From assembly GCA_947247005.1 (NCBI GenBank), contig OX365951.1, forward strand, positions 35,112,899-35,176,898: a stretch of DNA of 64,000 nucleotides. The letters are read 5' to 3'. Position 1 is the stretch's first letter; the number at the start of each line of letters is the position of its first letter. The notes under the pieces were generated by a model. That model searched no databases, was not told the DNA's origin, and saw nothing but the letters and a program-made list of their open reading frames with translations. Positions 1 through 12,857 of the stretch are shown piece by piece. A program made the position numbers and the translations under genes. Source of the DNA: Spisula solida (lineage: Eukaryota; Mollusca; Bivalvia; Venerida; Mactridae).

Positions 1-3000
1 CCACTGGACAAATCTGACGCTTGAAAAATCGCATTAAAATTTAAAGCATGTGAAAACAAATTACACAGCACGGTAGGTAATAGTCTACCATTTAATACTT
101 CAAATAGTTAAAAGAATTTAACGGCGCATATTTGCTCACCATGAAGCGTAATGCAATGTGTATACCGCGAAACAACGACGAAAATGAATATTTTCGTTAT
201 ATGGGACATTTTACTGGACAATTATAACATTCTATAAAATGTGCATATACGTATTAGTTCTAGGACAAAATACCACAGTAAACACGTACACATGTTACCA
301 TTTTGTTATATTTTAACAATTTTTCTCACCCGAATACATGATCCCGATTATCTTAAATTTTAATAAACGATCACCTTATTTCACTCACCAAAATGACGTA
401 AAAACGTTCATGGGACATTAGTCTTCATTTAGTTTATTTGTCACTTTCAAGCAATACGGTTAATATTAATACTAGTTGCTTAACACAGAATATATGCATA
501 TGTATTCAAAATCTACTTCATTGAATTTTTACCGTATGGAATTGTAATTATATATACATTTTTTTCAAAATACATTGCGTTGTACCGTCCGTTGTGACGT
601 CATTATAACGTTGGGACAATTCCAGTTTACGTGTTTATAAATGAAATAAAATTCACAGTGATGACAATACCTAAAATAACTAGTACCTTATTGTGCGGAA
701 ATACATTAGGTAAAAAAGCATTAAAACAATAGTGTCATTGTATTTATTAGTGATAGCTAAAATGTGCTTTTTCTATACCTATTCTTGCATTGGTCTTATT
801 TGTGACATCTGCTGACAGTTTCCTAAAATCACGGCCAAACGCTTATTATTTGCATATGATGTTCGCGGACATGATGTCACGTCGTTAGGTCATCGTGATA
901 CAAATTGACGAAGTTTTGGCGATTTTTGATAAAAAATATCGACACAGCATGTTTATGCATCCCGCTGTCTTGCTTTGGACGCAACGTGTGACAACGTTTT
1001 TTGACGTCACTTTCTTTTGAAAACATAGTATATAATTCTTATAAAAAACGATATTCTTAAAATATGTACATAAGAACGAAGCTCCATGTATGCTCTTTCT
1101 GTCGATATACAGGACTTTATAGTAGTACGTTATTTATATGAATTAGGCGCACTAATTCCAGGCATTACGTTCGATTTATCGAAAAGACACCAGTTTCGTG
1201 CGTAACGTCATACTGACCCCCACAATGAATGACTCACTGAATGACGTTTGAAATTAGCATATTCCAAAAATTGGGAGGTAATTAGAAGTGATAACTACAC
1301 TGAAAACATTTAATAAAAATACTATACATATAACTGAAACCTTATTAATTAACCAGCATTGATAATATAAACACTGCACGGCGACTGGTCGCTTGGTATC
1401 AGCATGGACTGAAAGCTCATATGCATTAAAAGTGATTACGAAGTGTAAACAAAAATGGACATCAAAATGCATTATTTTTTAAACAAGGCTAGTGTTATAA
1501 TCGGCGGACTATACACGTATACTAATATACTGCTGGTCGTAACATGATTACTTTACAATGGTACGCATACATTATTTGTAATTTAGTCTTTGTGCAAACT
1601 GATCTGATATCTTGATATTAACTTGATACATCAAAGAATTTACATTAAACAGTGTCCCCTGTGTGTATTTATCTTAACTTACAAGGTCTGTCAGAATTCC
1701 TAATTTATGTCCTTACAACATACAACCACTAACAAATACTTCACATTCAGTTAGTAACCTGATACCATGCATCTTCTTTGATATAAAACACCTAGGTGAC
1801 ATGTACTAACATACGTTATACATCTCTTCAAGTTTTTGTTGACTTGATACTTTACTAAAGTAGTAAAGTTCGACCTTTTCTATGTATCGCATTACTGCCC
1901 ATTTTCGTCTGTTCCTATCCCGCCTGTAGTCCGTTTGAACGCCGTATACGTCTGGATCCGTTCTAAGTAGTTCGCGACTCGACAACCTTGTGCCCAGTCA
2001 ATTTAACTCGTTCTTACTACGTACTCACCCCGCACTCCATACGTTCAAGTGCTTTTGCTAATACGTATCCGTAGGCTCCGGTGCCTCACGAGACTGTCCC
2101 TGTATGAGACAGGACAGCTTGAGATGATACTACTTCTCCTGTGTTCTGCTAGTAATTGGTATCATACATACTGCCCGACCGAACCATGTCATATAGTACT
2201 TATCAATGATTTTCCTAGAAGGGGGATGGCGGCGGGGATGCACGGAGAATAAAACTTTCCCTATGTACGGGAATTTGATCAACCATGTCATATCACATGT
2301 AGTGGGAATTAGACTTGGCCCGTATTGTATGAACAACCACACTCCCAAGGAATTAGACAGAATACCACCAAGGAATTAGACAGGACTATCTGAACATTGA
2401 AGGGAACAAACTTGACAACCAATTTCCAAAAATGATTAATTCCCCTTTATAATCCCCCCGTTGGGAGAAAACACTGACAAGTGCATAATACGTCATAAGA
2501 ACCACCGAAGATCTTACTGGAGTCCCGTTCGTACTTACGTTACCCCGTCTTCTGTACGTTCAACTTGTTTAGTATAATTATTACTTATTACTTAATTTCA
2601 AAAGTAATACGGTCAGACTTTCTGTTTATTTTTGTTTCGGGAACGTATTTATAGATAATCACCTCCGTACACTATATTTAATTTGAATTGTTTTATAAAA
2701 TTGAATGTCTCCAATAATGCCGTACGTACAGCAGTCATACAAACATAACCTGTGCAAATGTGATTATCCCCCGTATCTTTAAAACACGAGTCGAGATTTA
2801 AAACTTCGTTAGTGCAGACACTTCCTTTAATTATTCAACAACATTAGACGTACCCACTCGTAAAGACTAATATAGCAACATTAACGACATAATAACCTGA
2901 TATGTGGTGTCTAGTGTTAGGAACTTTTAGTTACGCATTTTTGTCAAATAAATCATTTGTACTATTCCCTTTAGGATTTTTTGAATTATGAAATACACAT

Positions 3001-6000
3001 AACGACATGCCTCTAATCATTCTGATTTAACACCTGGTACATGCCAACAAATGTGCTTTTAATCATTTTCCACTAATTAGGGAAAACTTACTCCCAGTAC
3101 GGACTTTCGTTACCCACAATGGTACCCGGCCGCTAGTTGTTTGACTTAATAAATTATCCGACAACGTTTTTGAATGCGCATAGTGATTTATTAGGGTTAA
3201 AATGTTAACCATTGCAAATATACACGCCACTAACTTCACACCTGTTCACAGTTATCTGTAAAACGTACATTATTTGTGTATGATTTATTTCCACGATTTG
3301 TGGTTTTATAATTATCTTGAACGTTATACCACCTTTTGCACATCAAAGTTACCTTGTATTGTTAAATGATTTATGAACCCATTGTCCCAGAATGCCGCTT
3401 TATTTGTGCATTGTAAATACATGTTTATTAATATTAATATGACACAATTATGAAATAATAACATCGACAATTGTATGTTGGTATTACAAGTACCGAACAC
3501 AATTATTCAGTTCTTTTATCATCTTACAAACGAACTAATTACTGTAAATGATATGTTATATCCACGGGAATTATGCCTTAATTTCTGGGGGAAAACAGCT
3601 GTAAACTGTATAAGGCACATAACACGATAAAACTGATTAGCACAGCACAACGTTCTTATGTTGAGTTCCAATATAATTATAGAGGATATTTGGGTTTTTC
3701 GGTGTAAGATTATAATATTATAAATGCAAAAATATATTATTTTTTTATGATTGATATGCTACACTGTATAGTGATCTTTTTGCCTTTACTACCATAAAAA
3801 CTGTTGTATCTAGTTAAAACGTCAAGAAATATGCTTTATCAATGGCCACCATCTTTTTTGACAGAAAAAAAACGTTTGGGATGTCTATCAATTAAAACAA
3901 AAAAATCGATGTTTTACGAGCAATAGTTTTACTGGTTTTGTCACTGCGAAACGTGATTGAAGTATGTTATGGGCGGATGTTGGTCAATAGTTTTTTCGCT
4001 TATACGAGCCAAGAATATTATATACACCATCGAACCTGTCCTAAGCAGTAGGTCAATAGATATATCAATTAAACACCTTTGAAGAATGTGGTTGCTTTCA
4101 ATAAATAGGAACGAGTGGAATAAAAGTGAGTCACTGGTATGTTTCTATATTGACTGAGCTAAATGATAAAGACAAACAGGACAGGGAAGGGAATATTCAA
4201 CAGAAACAGTAGCGCATACAAGACAAGACAGATTGTAGCTGAAGGCTACGTGACCATTACTTCAATTGTATTTTAATATTTGGACCTACTTGACGATTAA
4301 AAACTTACCTTCTAAAAACTCAGTTTGAGATTCTACTTTAGTTGATTAGTGCTGACCACCCAGCCGATGTGCCTGGATCATGTTCCATTTACGGTGTCCT
4401 TGTGTTCACGAATGGTGGTAAATTCAACTGGTTGTCGTTCTTGGTTAAGCTACCGTTAAACATGACGGAAAGGCCGGCAAACATAACCGCCGTAATAAAA
4501 ATAAATTAACTTCAGATTTAACTCAGATTTAAATCACCACAAAATGAACGATTTTGCATCTTCATAAACATCAAACTGATTACCGACATATATTATGTCG
4601 TCTAAACAATGTTAGCTAGACTTGATTGGCAATAAAATTACATAATTGGTACAAGTAATTTAGCTGTCACACTTGTTCGGTCGATTAGAGACTGGAATGT
4701 TGTAATATTGTACACTGGAAAAGTAAATGTAACATAGAAGGACACAATCCTACCGATTATAGTCTGAATACTGATCTCAGAGAACTGGAGATAGATTGGA
4801 GTAATGCATTACGTATGAGAGCTGTCTGTGTACGTAATCACTGACTACATTCAGTCATTACCGGTTACAGGAACATAATGTGTTCACACACTTCATGGAA
4901 GTTGTGACAGTATATTATACAGGCACAACAAATTACATGTACACGAGCACATGTCTCCAAAAAATCGCCTTATTTTGTCTAACGTTCAGAAATCACTTCA
5001 AATCACATAGTTCATATGATTACCGTGCGTCTTTAGTTGATCATTGCATGCAAAGCCTTTGTACAGTGGTACCTAACAAACAGCATTGGACAGAATGACA
5101 CTTTCTGGTGTCCATAGCCTAATAAACGAACTATCAACGTAACATGTTCATCGCACATCAATGATCCCACGACGTCAAGGTCGTGTTAGAGTATTTGGGA
5201 CCTTTTAGAAATGCTTTGAACAATGTTCCGCACAATCAGAAGCAAGTAATTACACCTTCATTTATCCTTCTGGTATTCCGTTAACTTTTGTTTTGAACGC
5301 ATTGTAAGGCTTAACGAAGGGGCTAAAGCAAATGCCTAGAATTACCAAACATTAGGTACTGCTTTAGTTACTGTCAACTGTCATAGCGCCATGTCTAGAG
5401 TTCTACACGTCCTATATTTTGACTTTCAGTAACTGTATTTACCAAATGGATGTATAGACTGTTATAAGAACATACAAAAACGCCCATAAAAATGTATCAA
5501 ATGGAATGATTACAGTAGAATCAAAGCTATACGTACGCCCATCGACTTATCTTAAAATGATTCACGATAAGCACTATCACTTTATTTAGTGTTGTAATAT
5601 TTCATTCACTTTTTGAATATGTTTTTTTTTTATATTTTATAAGTTTTTTATTTCGCACAGACCCTGGCAGCAGATATAGGTGATATTTTAAGCATGCTGC
5701 TAAAAGATATTAATGTTTCAATTTTATCTCACAAAAAAGATTTACATCACGTCGGCTACGTTTTTAACATTTGATTCTCTGTAAGATAAGACGGACAATA
5801 AACTGTAGGAAGAATGGAAAGGTCAGTGGTTTGTCTGGAATAACCTACAATATAGTATAATTTTTAAACACAGTAATATCTCAATGATTAGACCACCATT
5901 GGAACCCTTAAAGGTGCTGCCTCACAGATTGGGCTAAAATTTTTGTATATCGTGATTTTCCAACCTAGCCAAGTATTGATGTAATAGAAAGCCACTAACG

Positions 6001-6976
6001 GTTGCTTTATGAAATATGATAATAAGCAATTTTAACCACTCTCGATATCACCCACTGAGTATTTTTCTCTTTAAAAAAAGTGCTGAGTTTCCTTCCAACA
6101 TGCTTTGTGAATTATGTAATTCACACATGCTCGAACTGTAACATCAACTAACTACAGCGTTAACATCAGTGAGGTATTTGGTTCGTTTTTCCATTCGTTT
6201 TCATCGAATGCGAACAAATTTAAGGCAATTTAAGTGATAGTAGTGCTAATTTCATAGGGTATTGATATCCTATAGAATTTTGATGTAAAATACTAAATAA
6301 CTACAACATGCCGAAGTTTCTCAAGTTATTTTAGAAGTCAGTGTGGTTGTTTATTGGATATACAGGCAACTATACCCAAACTACGCGAATATTTGACAAT
6401 TTTATTTTTGCAATACACAAATATGTGAGGCAGTCCCTTTAAAGTAAGGTATATTGATTGAGGATAAACATATATATATTTTGTGTTTATCGCCATTTTC
6501 TTTAAAAAACATTGATTATTATGTAAGAAAATCAGACGACCTAGCCGGTTGTCCAAGAATTAATTATCGACTGCTTTGCAAGCAACTAATAACAGCAACA
6601 AGCAACATGCCGAATGACATTGTAGATTGGGCAATACCCTTTCCGATCAGTTTTCGAACCCGGACTGTTTGTATTGTTTTTTTTTCATATCAAGGGTGGA
6701 TTGCTTGAGGAGAAGTTGGCACGAACATGTTGCTAGCCCCATTTAAATAATGCATTAACAAAGTCAATTTGTTCCAACACACAATATCAAAAAGTGCAGT
6801 TTACTGTCAAATTTAGAATACACTATTTATAAAGCCGTTATTCTTATTATTAAGAAACGGCGTTAAACCCAAACAGGCAAATGCGAACGAATACTTACAA
6901 TGCTATTCAGGCCTGATTATGTATTAGTCATACAGTAGAAAGAACTGGTGTAATTCACAATGACTTAACACTTTCG
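1..6976. other. Non-genic AT-rich sequence
   Basis: No frame here exceeds chance length and no family match was seen. Only small items were noted: a 9-bp hairpin ACTTTACTA/TAGTAAAGT at about 1851-1871, a doubled CCAAGGAATTAGACAG at about 2345-2380, and a weak dispersed-repeat fragment near 4175-4235. Confidence 0.6.
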
Positions 6977-7501
6977 TTACACATGTTTTTGCCATTCTAC
7001 AAATGTTGACCGAATATTTATGCACGGATATGATACGATCAAAATGTTCGTACAAATGTATATAAGACATAGACAGATTATGTCTAATATGTCTGTCAGG
7101 CGGCATTTCCAGGTATTCTTGTCGCATATTGTTTCAAACAAAGCGGCATTCGTTGAGTGTGTAGACAGCTCAGACAATACCTCTAACAAGCTGTCTAAAC
7201 CATTCATCAGTATTTTCATAACATGTTCGTTATGTGCATTTGTTTTGGTTTCAAAAATAGGTATGTAATGCAATACCTCCATAACCATGCGGGGATATGT
7301 AACGAACGATAAGCACAAATGGCTTATTAGATTAGACTTATTGTCTAGACCATGTCTGATGATGTTGAAACTGTTGTCAGTTGTTAGACAACGTCCATCA
7401 ATGTGACAAATATAAGTAATGTTAAAATCGTCACTGATATTAAATGGTTCGTTGTGCTGGATTGGTCTTAATTGTATAACTCCCGGTTTGTATCGGGCCA
7501 T
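6977..7501 (-). CDS. Unrecognised 174-codon open reading frame
   Basis: The longest uninterrupted frame in the window, much longer than expected by chance in DNA this AT-rich. It begins MARYKPGVIQLRP and has an in-frame TAA shortly upstream. Three N-glycosylation sequons (NIS, NIT, NKS) fall in the first 60 residues, and the C-terminal third is hydrophobic (IICLCLIYICTNILIV), like one membrane segment. There is no clear signal peptide. I do not recognise the family. It could be a small intronless gene, one exon of a gene, or a relic. No repeat copy in this window allows a conservation test. Confidence 0.3.
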   Translation of the reverse strand: MARYKPGVIQLRPIQHNEPFNISDDFNITYICHIDGRCLTTDNSFNIIRHGLDNKSNLISHLCLSFVTYPRMVMEVLHYIPIFETKTNAHNEHVMKILMNGLDSLLEVLSELSTHSTNAALFETICDKNTWKCRLTDILDIICLCLIYICTNILIVSYPCINIRSTFVEWQKHV

Positions 7502-8810
7502 GCACTTCTGTTACATTTTCTATTGGCATGACATCCACGAAACTCCCGATTTCGCACGTCTTGTCTGCGACCTAATTACTGAAGATCGTACGGGCTACGA
7601 ATGTTAAAATAGAACTGACTTCGTACGAGCTTTCCATGTATTAATGAACCCCTCTTACAACTCTAACCTGAATCAAATTGTAATTGTTAATTTACGATTG
7701 TTGTTAACAAGACTAATACAGGGTATGTTACCAAAAAACCGAAATCTACAACCATATGCATTGTATAAAACCCAAACAACTACACTTTAACCAGCTGTGT
7801 TTTCCGTCGTAATTGGTAAATCGTATTATAATTAAGAGTTACATGTTTGCTATTAGTTTGACTGAAACAAACATGTTTAGTTTTCAAGAGCATCCTCATA
7901 CCTTTGTACTAATATTGTCCTAGTTTCCGAGTAGTTCTAAGTATACTTGAAAGTATTCGTTGTATACTTACATGAACTTATATCATATCACTTCACCCTT
8001 ATCAAATACCACTCCATAGATTGCCAAACTATTATCTTATATATCCGTAACATGATTGTGACAATTCATTGAAATAATGATGATAATGATATGGGCGTGT
8101 TGAACAACTTGAAATATCAAGAGTTCATTTAGAATCACATAAATTGTGACACTGACATTGCGACATTGTGATGGTTGGTTTTCATATTTATAATGTCATT
8201 ATAACTTATAGAGTGCGGAGAAATTGACACGATTCTCGACCTTCATTTAGTATAATTATAACAGCTGACATATTGTCTATATTTGTAATAGGAGAGATCA
8301 TGTTTGTATATAAAGGGATTAGTACCACCAGCTAGCTATTGGTGAATGACAGGTTTTTATTGTTCATTCATCCGATAGGTTGCCGGTGGGCATTTTGCAT
8401 ATGAATACGGTGATCTCTCCTTTCCCGGTTGTATGTTTTCATTAGCGGAAAGTATCGCGAAGACACTCGAGATGTAATACCAACACAAATCCGAAGGACC
8501 GATATTGCACTATTTGCTCGCGGAAATGTATATATTCAACGCAGGAACCTTGTAATATATTCATGCATAACGGTCAGGAGCAAGTCAAATTATCCGTGCT
8601 ATACATGTTTTAAAAGGTAATTATGAATGTTGTAGCCAGAAATATTTCGTTAGACGCAACATCATTAGCGTAAATATATATATAACACATCATAATGTAT
8701 TGCTTAAACGTTTAACTCTAGCCTGGCAGTGGTTAGTATGATTTTGATGTTATTAACAAGCATATACTACACCCAAAAACTACTTTAAAACATTATACGC
8801 AGGAAAATTG

Positions 8811-8975
8811 TGGCGTATGCCTGGTGTACGCTTAGTTCTGGCATACGAAATGCGTACGACGTTCGCACGCTGTTCGTACGCTAAATGGCGTACGCCAGGC
8901 GTACGTGGACATTGATTTACGCCGTTCGTACGGCAAATGGCATAGGCCAGGCGTACGCTTTTCGAGTGAAAAACG
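8811..8975. repeat. CGTACG-rich imperfect repeat, about 52-bp period
   Basis: A GC-rich patch in AT-rich DNA with many GCGTACGC and CCAGGCGTACG words. TTCGTACGCTAAATGGCGTA (about 8873) recurs in variant form about 52 bp later (about 8925). The palindromic core gives several small inverted repeats. Origin unknown; possibly the body of a short mobile element. Confidence 0.7.
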
Positions 8976-11970
8976 TACGCTAAAAGTTTCTCCTGTTTAC
9001 TACATTGTACCTCATTTTCTTGTCGAATAAAATACAACGTAAATAATAAATTGTAAAATACAATGAACAAGCAATCGAACCTTGAATATGCATGTATTTT
9101 GTAAAACTTACAAGTTTTGTAGGTCTTTGTGAAACACGGATTTCCCCATTGCAGCCCAATAATCGAAATGTCAAAATGTCCTTGACCTAAGACCTACTGA
9201 CCACAAACTCAATAGGGTATTAATGATGTAAGAAGTACATATTACAAAATAAGCATGCTGCTTTATTTGTTGAAAAATAACTGACTGGAAAATGTCACTT
9301 TTCATCCCTCGGTGTAAAACGTATGCGCTTATACATGTATTGTTGAAAACATTAGTCTTCACTGTGTTTAGAATAATAACAATAGTCTTAGTGCTTTGTT
9401 TATCTTTGTATGCTATTATAACAGCTGTGGAATAATTATTGTAATTATGTCATTAATGTTATTATTAATAAAAATACACAATTAATGTAGAATCTCATCC
9501 ACATGAGAATATATTGCTCATTAACACACTTCACTTATGCCATTTGTATTCAAATAATGATAATACAAATTGGATAAATGCTTTCCATTGTCTTTTATTA
9601 TACTTTCTATAGTACATTGTGCGTAATGCTCAGAATTATGCCAAACATCGATAAAGGACGTCTGGCAAATGTTTGGCAAACAGAAACATTATATATCTCT
9701 GAAATGATTTTTTATAAGCTTGATATGATAGGTGTTTTAAACAAACATATGCACACAAAAATATAAAACAGAAAATCAAAATATTGAATTTTTTCTCCCG
9801 CAGACTGACTGTTTTTTCTTTCATTCTTTGTTTTTTTCAATGTATTTACGATCGTCTGGGAACAGCTTCCTGTGTGTGGTTCCACACCATATGGTTTTGC
9901 CAACAGTTAAGTGTTTCGTCGGTTGTCAATGTATGAAAGTGTTAACTTGTATTTAACATGAACGTTACGATTGCATTAATGTAAAATAATAATCTTCCAA
10001 TGGAGGTCAGTTCCAAATCAATAACTGGTATATAATTTCAACACATGTTTACGATCAAGTAAACCAGCATCTGTAATATTACTTCACGGTTCAGTGTCTC
10101 AACACAATTATACAAATGAAAATACTTATAATCATAGTATATTAATCTCTCTCCCAGGTTACTCTAATCTCCTAAACGTGTGTACTAATTAAGTATTGTA
10201 ATTTACGCCAATATGACGATTCCCACTTTTTCAAATAATATAGTCCTTATTTTGTCAAGTGGTATATGTTAGTCTGTTCATCCAGGTTCATCATTGTGAA
10301 ATTAGGACAAGGTATAATATCACATTCAGCCCACCTCGTATTCGAATAGCAGTTGTATGTGCATGTGACATTCTTATATCATGGACATTTATTGTTGCAC
10401 GATCTAGGTCGTCTGTTACTGCATTTGTCGGTTCGTACAAACGACATTGCATGTGTGTTCCAGATAATTATTACATAATTAATGATTTAATACAGAATCA
10501 GATTTATATACAGCACCCATAAACCTATCTACGAAGGACAGAACCATCACTCATAGCGGACATAAGATCGTTCTCACAATTTTACGAAGACAACAAAGGT
10601 CGGCCTTCACAATTTTACGATGGCAACAAACACGTGTCTTGCTTCAAAATATGAATGAATTGTGCATTGTTTCCCCTACATGTTATACGATATGACACGT
10701 ACCTTACATACTATTGTCTTCGTGTTTTGCTACATAATATTTCAATGTTATCTTACCGTAAAAAGCTGAAGACAGCAAGATTTGCAATAGTACACTGTCA
10801 TTGTAGCACGCCATTATCATTGTTTATAAATGAATAACGGTCTTACATTGAGCACACTGCTGTGTCTAATTTAAAAGCTTATAAATACTGACAACAACTG
10901 CACCGTTGAATCATTAATTGTATTCTCAAATATGCAACGTAATCAGAGGTGCTATATATAGGTAAAATCCACATTTGGATTATTGTCGACGACATTGTTC
11001 GCATCCATTATATTCAAACATTTTGATTTCATAGGATGCATCGTACCTAGTCTGTTTATAAAGACACAATGTTAATTAAAGGAGACAACTCATCAGTGTA
11101 CTCTTTTTTCATGAAATTATTTCCCTTTGCTCCCTAGATAATCAAGCCCAAAATAAAATAGTTAAAATTAAAAATAAAGTTATGATAATTGGTTGACAAA
11201 ATATTATCGAGTCGGGTAGCCAGACTATTTCGTCCTATTTCTTTCGGTAATCTGGATTTTGTCTAAAACCCCTGATAAAAGAAAATCCTGAAACGGTTGT
11301 TTATAATTACAGGTCCTGCATGCAGGTCACGTATTCAGTAAAAAGGCGGGGTCATTTTTGATTCGATTATCAAACTATCAAAATATTTTAAATAATATAA
11401 TATTAGTATTATGTTATACACACGCAATATAAAATTATTTATATTCCTGAGAGAATATAATAATTATGTGTAATGATTTTTAGAATTATTCAACCACGAA
11501 ATCATTCCTTCTAATATTTTCAAATTGTTGTATACTAATTATTATTATTTGCTTTCATAAGATTATTGACATTTTTCAGTGAAAATAATAGTGAAAATAA
11601 CAGTAAAATTACCATTTTTTTTCACTGTTTTAAAAACTGGAGCCAGTATCATGCAGAAAAAGAAACGTAATAGCCTAATTAAGAGCTGAGGGCGATTTAT
11701 TCAAAATTGGAGCTCATCTCTTAAACTTGCACCACAGTTGGACATATGACCGAACATTAAGAAAATCCATTTCTTACAAATTTCCTCTTTCACAACCGCT
11801 CAGCATCCAAGATTGCGTCCAAGGTGGCCCCGGGCTTTAAAATATGCGTTACGTCCACATGACGTCTTAATTCTCATGTCGTGACGTTCTAATTTCGACG
11901 TAATTTTTCCAATTAAGCCGATTACGGAACATATTTAAGAGGAATTGAGGCATATAATAAACAGAAAATT

Positions 11971-12101
11971 TGTTGATTTTTGGTATAAGATTAATTTTAT
12001 TTCACTCGTGATCACAGAAAATTAAATTTTAACTAGTTGCTACGCCACTCGCGAATTATTCACTAGGTGAAATAAAATTCGATCTTACACCAAAATCAAC
12101 A
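11971..12101. repeat. Foldback (inverted-repeat) element with about 40-bp arms
   Basis: The left arm TGTTGATTTTTGGTATAAG (continuing to TTTTATTTCACT) pairs with the complement of the right arm, TGTTGATTTTGGTGTAAG (continuing to TTTTATTTCACC), across a loop of about 50 bp. A few mismatches. Looks like a short palindromic MITE; no target duplication was identified. Confidence 0.75.
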
Positions 12102-12857
12102 CATATCCTCTATACAATCCCAAGAAATTACCATGATCTTTGAAATTGACGAAAGTTAATGTCCTTACAGTCTGATAATTACTAACGAAGTGCAATGGAG
12201 CCATTGCCACAAATTGAGGGATTTCCGTTTGAAGAGAACACAATGTATAAATTAATTAACTCTGACGAAATGAAAGTTTTCATTTGATGAGACTCGATGT
12301 TATATCGGACTGTTACCCGATGCGGGATTTCATTATTTTTTTCAATTCTGATGTATGAATGGATTGTTTGTTAATCTAATTCTAGTGTTAATGTCCTAAT
12401 GAAAGCATTGCTGACCGATCAGTCCGGGGTTGTTGTACGGAGTGATGTCACGTGACTGATTCTAGAGATAACGAAATAACAGGACCGTGGAAAACTGCTT
12501 TCAAATAATGGTAGTTTAAAAACTAAACATTATGTGTATTGCTAGATGTCGTTTTGTAATGGATTCTGTCATTCAATGTCGTAACGTTATTCATATCAAA
12601 TCCAATTATAATGTAATTAATTATTCGTGCTGTATGAGGATGTAAATGGTTGTTTGAATAAAATCCACAATTTTACGAAATTTTATTTTATCATTTTGAT
12701 ATAACAAAAGAAAAACAGTCACCCGCGTTTAGCAGCCATAGTTGATGTATTCTATATGTACGAGTCGTGTTATTATGTGTTACCAGTTCTAGTTAAACCT
12801 TGATTGTTTGATGATAACGTGATTGTGTCCTATAATATCCCCGTTTATTTCATTTTT

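Larger units (their letters stand above)
7602..12857. other. Non-genic sequence around the CGTACG repeat and foldback element
   Basis: Apart from the repeats at 8811 and 11971, nothing supported. Frames are short and overlapping. Confidence 0.6.
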
